Assembly: GCA_017381865.1 (NCBI GenBank)
Contig: JAFOBJ010000087.1
Location: 1-46,102 of the forward strand
DNA length: 46,102 nt
Source of the DNA: Bacteroidales bacterium
Lineage (GTDB): Bacteria > Bacteroidota > Bacteroidia > Bacteroidales > F082
Direction: 5' to 3'
Shown here: positions 42,994 to 46,102 of the stretch, in pieces
Layout: each line of letters opens with the position of its first letter
Numbering within the stretch: position 1 is the first letter of the stretch
Notes under the pieces: model-generated
Database searches by the model: none
Seen by the model: the letters and a program-made list of their open reading frames with translations, nothing else
What the model was told of the DNA's origin: nothing
Program-made: the position numbers and the translations under genes

Positions 42994-44646
42994 TTAATAC
43001 TTAATAAGTTTACCTATTTGATTAAGATTTCCATCAACAACTCTCACGAAATACACTCCACCATCAAGATTAGACAAGAAATCATTTACAAACGCTTCAT
43101 TATAACTTTGATTATCACAAGAATAAACCATTTTACCAATCACATCAAACACTTGAACAGAGACATTTTCTCCACAATTAAGCTTCAATTTCACCACTCC
43201 ATCAGAAGGATTGGGAAACACTGAAAACATCGATTTTTCATCAAAAATATCACAATTTTCCAAATCAAGCATATCTAGAGCCTCTTTAAAATCAGGAATT
43301 CCATATCCATATTCACTGTTTGGCGTTGAATAATTATTTGCTGATTGCTTTATTATTTCTCTAATTTCGCTTTCTGGATAACTATTTCTTGCTTGCCACA
43401 AGCATGCTGCCAATCCTGCCAACAATGGAGTTGCGAAAGAAGTTCCATTACTTTCAAAAAAACCACCTGATGGCGAAGTAACCGAAACAGCATAAGCGAA
43501 TGACATCACATCCGGCTTTATCCTTCCGTCGGCTGTAGGACCAATGGAACTGAAACTCGTCTTCACGCCATCAGCTTTTACGCCTCCAACAGTCAAGACG
43601 TTTTTTCCGTCGCCAGGAGCACCGATATAAGGGAATTTAGTATCGCCTTCGTTACCAGCAGCTGCAACGCACAATATTCCCCTCGAACTAGCGATCTCAG
43701 CCCCTATTGTAATAACACATGTCTTTCCGTCAAAATCCTCATAAACATGGCTCATTTGCGAATCATCAAAACCTATATATCCAAGAGAAGTACTAATCAC
43801 ATCAATACCAAGACTATCCATATATTCTGCCGCAGAAACCCAGTTATACTCCTCTATTACATTCTCACTATTGATATTTTCTGTTCTACATAAAAAATAA
43901 GAAGCTTTCGGAGCTGTTCCAACATAAACATTAGGCAAATAAGCAGCCATCAAGCCAAGACACGCAGTTCCATGATGATCATCAGAATACACTATACCAT
44001 TTTTATACACGAAATCCTTTGTTCCCAAAAGTCGGTTTTCATCTCTCATATTTTTAAACGCATTATGAACATCAGCACCTTGATAGCCGCTATCGCAAAT
44101 GCCAATCCAGATTCCCTCTCCTTTATAGCCCATATCATGCAATGCGACGCCATTCAAAAGTTCAATTTGCGTCAATGCAGTTCCATAATGATTTCTAGCC
44201 ATTCCCGTTTTCACAATGTTTTCCGCATTCATTTCCAGCACAAAACTTTCCTCCTTTATCATCTGCTTCAACGGCTCATCATACAGGACACGAGTCTTCT
44301 TAACGAAAGGCAATTTTTCGATAGCTTCAATTACAGAAACATCATACGCTTCAATCGTCACACCATTTAACCATTTTGACGGATTAAGAATTTTTGCGCC
44401 AGTTTTCTCAACAGCTTCTATGTAAGATGGATTTACAGGAATATCTTTTTCGTCTAAAGCGACACCATATTTAACACGTCTTTGCATTGCACGTTCCGAC
44501 AAAAACTCTTCAGGTCTATCAATAGAATAAGGTGTATTATTTTTATCAGCAAACTGAATCCAATATCTATCAGGAGCGACCTGAGTTTGCGCCATTACTG
44601 TAGCACTAATAATTAATAGTGTTATAAGCAAACAAAATCTTCTCAT
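42994..44646 (-). CDS. S8 subtilisin-like peptidase with T9SS sorting domain
   Basis: 550 residues. A signal peptide (1-19) is followed by a prodomain-like region (about 25-125, [20 protein letters not shown]). The S8 catalytic domain comes next: Asp185 in [10 protein letters not shown], His225 in [11 protein letters not shown], oxyanion Asn332 in AAAGNEG, and Ser403 in [13 protein letters not shown]. The last 80 residues ([18 protein letters not shown] to [12 protein letters not shown]) are a type A T9SS sorting domain, so it should be exported across the outer membrane and attached or released. The role could be nutrient proteolysis or processing of surface proteins. It is divergent from trmD and has its own -7 box upstream. 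Confidence 0.93.
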   Translation of the reverse strand: MRRFCLLITLLIISATVMAQTQVAPDRYWIQFADKNNTPYSIDRPEEFLSERAMQRRVKYGVALDEKDIPVNPSYIEAVEKTGAKILNPSKWLNGVTIEAYDVSVIEAIEKLPFVKKTRVLYDEPLKQMIKEESFVLEMNAENIVKTGMARNHYGTALTQIELLNGVALHDMGYKGEGIWIGICDSGYQGADVHNAFKNMRDENRLLGTKDFVYKNGIVYSDDHHGTACLGLMAAYLPNVYVGTAPKASYFLCRTENINSENVIEEYNWVSAAEYMDSLGIDVISTSLGYIGFDDSQMSHVYEDFDGKTCVITIGAEIASSRGILCVAAAGNEGDTKFPYIGAPGDGKNVLTVGGVKADGVKTSFSSIGPTADGRIKPDVMSFAYAVSVTSPSGGFFESNGTSFATPLLAGLAACLWQARNSYPESEIREIIKQSANNYSTPNSEYGYGIPDFKEALDMLDLENCDIFDEKSMFSVFPNPSDGVVKLKLNCGENVSVQVFDVIGKMVYSCDNQSYNEAFVNDFLSNLDGGVYFVRVVDGNLNQIGKLIKY

Positions 44647-44664
44647 ATCAATTTATATTTTTCG

Positions 44665-44672
44665 CAAATTTA
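44665..44672 (-). promoter_or_regulatory. -7 box for the S8 peptidase
   Basis: TAAATTTG on the minus strand, 18 bp before the start codon. The -33 match is loose. Confidence 0.45.
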
Positions 44673-44719
44673 CAATCTTTACTTCAATTTATAAAGAATA
44701 TTTTTCTTTTTAACATAAT

Positions 44720-44749
44720 TGACAAACGACATATTTTCTTAATTTTGCA
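44720..44749 (+). promoter_or_regulatory. Promoter of trmD
   Basis: -33 ATTG (44720-44723) and -7 TAATTTTG (44742-44749), 18 nt apart. The trmD start codon at 44763 is only 13 bp further, so the leader is very short or absent. Confidence 0.6.
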
Positions 44750-44762
44750 AAAAATATTTGAG

Positions 44763-45467
44763 ATGAGAATTGACATTATCACAATCTTTCCGGAGATGTT
44801 TGAAGGACCTTTTACTGAATCAATTATAAAAAGAGCGATTCAAAAAGGTCTCGTTGAAATCCACCTTCACAATTTAAGAGATTACAGCACAGACAAGCAC
44901 AAACGTGTCGATGATTACGCATTTTCTTCAGGAGCTGGAATGGTAATGATGATTGAACCTGTCGACAATTGCATAAGCAAGCTAAAATCAGAAAGAGAAT
45001 ACGACGAAGTCATATATATGAGTCCTGATGGCGAGCTGTTAACTCAGCCACTTGCGAACCAAATGTCATTATATAACAACATAATCATTTTGTGCGGACA
45101 TTACAAAGGAATTGATGAGCGTATCAGAGAACATCTCATCACAAAAGAAATTTCTATCGGCAACTACGTTTTATCTGGCGGCGAGTTGGGAGCAGCCGTC
45201 TTAACCGATAGTTTAGTCCGCTTAATTCCAGGCGTTTTGAGCGACGAAACTTCCGCTTTAAGCGACTCTTTTCAGAGCGGATTAGTATCTCCTCCTGTCT
45301 ACACAAGACCTAGAGAATACAAAGGCTGGAGCGTTCCTGAAGTCTTGCTTTCAGGTAACGATATGATTATCAATGAATGGAAACTCAGCCAAGCCATTGA
45401 AAGAACAAAAGAAAGAAGACCAGAAATGTACGAATTATTGAAAAAAAATAATTCAAATAATTTGTAA
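44763..45467 (+). CDS. trmD: tRNA (guanine-N1)-methyltransferase TrmD
   Basis: 234 residues from the ATG at 44763 ([20 protein letters not shown]); the in-frame ATG at 44745 overlaps the -7 box and is not preferred. It methylates G37 of tRNAs reading CNN and GG-type codons, preventing +1 frameshifts. SPOUT trefoil-knot motifs are present: [41 protein letters not shown] and RLIPGVL. rplS follows, as in many genomes, but with its own promoter overlapping the trmD stop. Confidence 0.96.
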   Translation: MRIDIITIFPEMFEGPFTESIIKRAIQKGLVEIHLHNLRDYSTDKHKRVDDYAFSSGAGMVMMIEPVDNCISKLKSEREYDEVIYMSPDGELLTQPLANQMSLYNNIIILCGHYKGIDERIREHLITKEISIGNYVLSGGELGAAVLTDSLVRLIPGVLSDETSALSDSFQSGLVSPPVYTRPREYKGWSVPEVLLSGNDMIINEWKLSQAIERTKERRPEMYELLKKNNSNNL

Positions 45468-45494
45468 TTCGTATCTAAAAATATTGTATATTTG
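45461..45494 (+). promoter_or_regulatory. Promoter of rplS
   Basis: -33 TTTG (45461-45464, part of the trmD stop region) and -7 TATATTTG (45487-45494), 22 nt apart. The 5' leader is about 45 nt. Confidence 0.75.
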
Positions 45495-45546
45495 CACACT
45501 TTTTTACAGGTAGGAATAAAACAAAAATTATATAATTATATCAGAA

Positions 45547-45906
45547 ATGAAGAACGCGTTAATTCAATTTGTTGAAGATCAAGTACAAGTTAAGGATTTT
45601 CCACAGTTTAAAGCTGGTGATACAATCACTGTAACTTACAAAATCGTTGAAGGTAATAAAGAACGTTTACAAAAATTCCAAGGCGTAGTTTTACAACGCT
45701 CAAGCGAAGGTTCACATGCAACTTTCACAGTTAGAAAGATTTCAGGTAACGTTGGTGTAGAAAGAATTTTCCCTATCTCTTCTCCAATGATTGAAAGCAT
45801 TGAAAAGAACAAAGAAGGTGCTGTTAGAAGAGCTCGTATCTACTACCTCAGAGGTTTACGTGGTAAAAAAGCTCGTATTAAAGAAGCAGCTCGTAAAAGC
45901 AAATAA
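45547..45906 (+). CDS. rplS: 50S ribosomal protein L19
   Basis: 119 residues. Motifs of bL19: FKAGDTITVTYKIVEGNKER, LQKFQGVVLQRSSEGSHATF, TVRKISGNVGVERIFPI and SPMIESIEKNKEG, then the basic LRGLRGKKARIKEAARKSK. It sits at the 30S-50S interface. Preferred-codon use and a strong promoter and terminator fit a highly expressed gene. Confidence 0.97.
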   Translation: MKNALIQFVEDQVQVKDFPQFKAGDTITVTYKIVEGNKERLQKFQGVVLQRSSEGSHATFTVRKISGNVGVERIFPISSPMIESIEKNKEGAVRRARIYYLRGLRGKKARIKEAARKSK

Positions 45907-45927
45907 TAATTCTTTAACGATAAAGAA

Positions 45928-45957
45928 AACAGCGTGAAATTTCACGCTGTTTTTTTA
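45928..45957 (+). terminator. Terminator after rplS
   Basis: A perfect 24 nt palindrome AACAGCGTGAAA/TTTCACGCTGTT followed by T residues to 45957. Confidence 0.92.
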
Positions 45958-45974
45958 TTACACAATCCCAATAA

Positions 45975-46066
45975 GCTGGTAATGTTGCCAAAAATGGTTG
46001 GCAGTTGAGCGAAAAAAAGACAGGTAATGGGCATACAAAACAGCCCAAATTACCTGTCTTTTTTTC
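45975..46066. terminator. Second strong hairpin, possible sRNA or terminator
   Basis: AGACAGGTAATGGGC (46018-46032) pairs with GCCC, a two-base bulge, then ATTACCTGTCT (46043-46059), flanked by an A-run on the left and a T-run on the right. It works in either direction. A small hairpin TGCCAA...TTGGCA lies just before it (about 45986-46004). It may end a gene entering from the right or form the 3' end of a short RNA. No promoter was seen in 45958-45985. Confidence 0.55.
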
Positions 46067-46102
46067 TATCCTAAATTTAAAATATTTACCAATATATTCT
46101 AA

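Overview
The window looks like chromosome from a Bacteroidota (order Bacteroidales is most likely) with moderately low GC. Four signs support this. Several genes and all three tRNAs are preceded by the Bacteroidota promoter pattern (TTG-type -33 box, then TAnnTTTG). Two secreted enzymes, a sialidase and a subtilisin-like protease, end in type IX secretion sorting domains. There is a TonB receptor/DUF4249 pair. Dispersed short palindromic repeats are abundant. The genus cannot be fixed from the sequence alone.

Layout: (1) 1-3.3 kb is a worn region: the start of a DnaQ-like exonuclease, repeat debris, a frameshifted DUF4846 remnant and two poorly characterised genes. (2) 3.3-8.8 kb is an efflux operon: TolC-type outer membrane protein, HlyD-type adaptor and two ABC-2 permeases, with no ATPase. 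Every junction carries repeats, and repeat-like sequence also runs in frame inside the genes. (3) 8.8-12.4 kb holds tandem palindromic repeats, then a TonB-dependent receptor and its DUF4249 lipoprotein. (4) 12.4-15.1 kb holds tRNA-Tyr, a ThiD-like/AraC fusion regulator and pdxS (vitamin B6 synthesis). (5) 15.1-20.9 kb is all on the minus strand: a lipoprotein, a T9SS-exported sialidase, a low-molecular-weight phosphatase, an iron alcohol dehydrogenase, and a tight DUF4160-DUF2442-sirtuin cluster. (6) 21-23.4 kb holds a membrane protein/XRE regulator pair, a uracil-DNA-glycosylase-like protein coupled to a solitary HicB-like protein, and more repeats. (7) 23.4-29 kb holds gcvP, a Big-like lipoprotein and typA. 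(8) 29-41 kb holds an AddA-like helicase-nuclease coupled to a TamB-like protein, diverging from tsaD-dgt and a TPR/transmembrane/HTH lipoprotein. (9) 41-46.1 kb holds a nitroreductase, a lone glycosyltransferase, two tandem tRNA-Leu genes, a T9SS subtilase, trmD and rplS.

Most genes are ordinary housekeeping or envelope genes. The least ordinary material is the repeat landscape: a ~150 bp MITE-like element with 12 bp terminal inverted repeats, a 54-56 bp hairpin element with three identical copies, ~70 bp tandem palindromic units, and word-like microsatellites that extend into reading frames of the efflux operon. Next in interest are the ThiD-like sensor/AraC fusion that lacks the catalytic Cys, and the cluster encoding a sirtuin without zinc cysteines. 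I see no clear new defence or mobile system. All function calls come from reading motifs and were not tested by database search.
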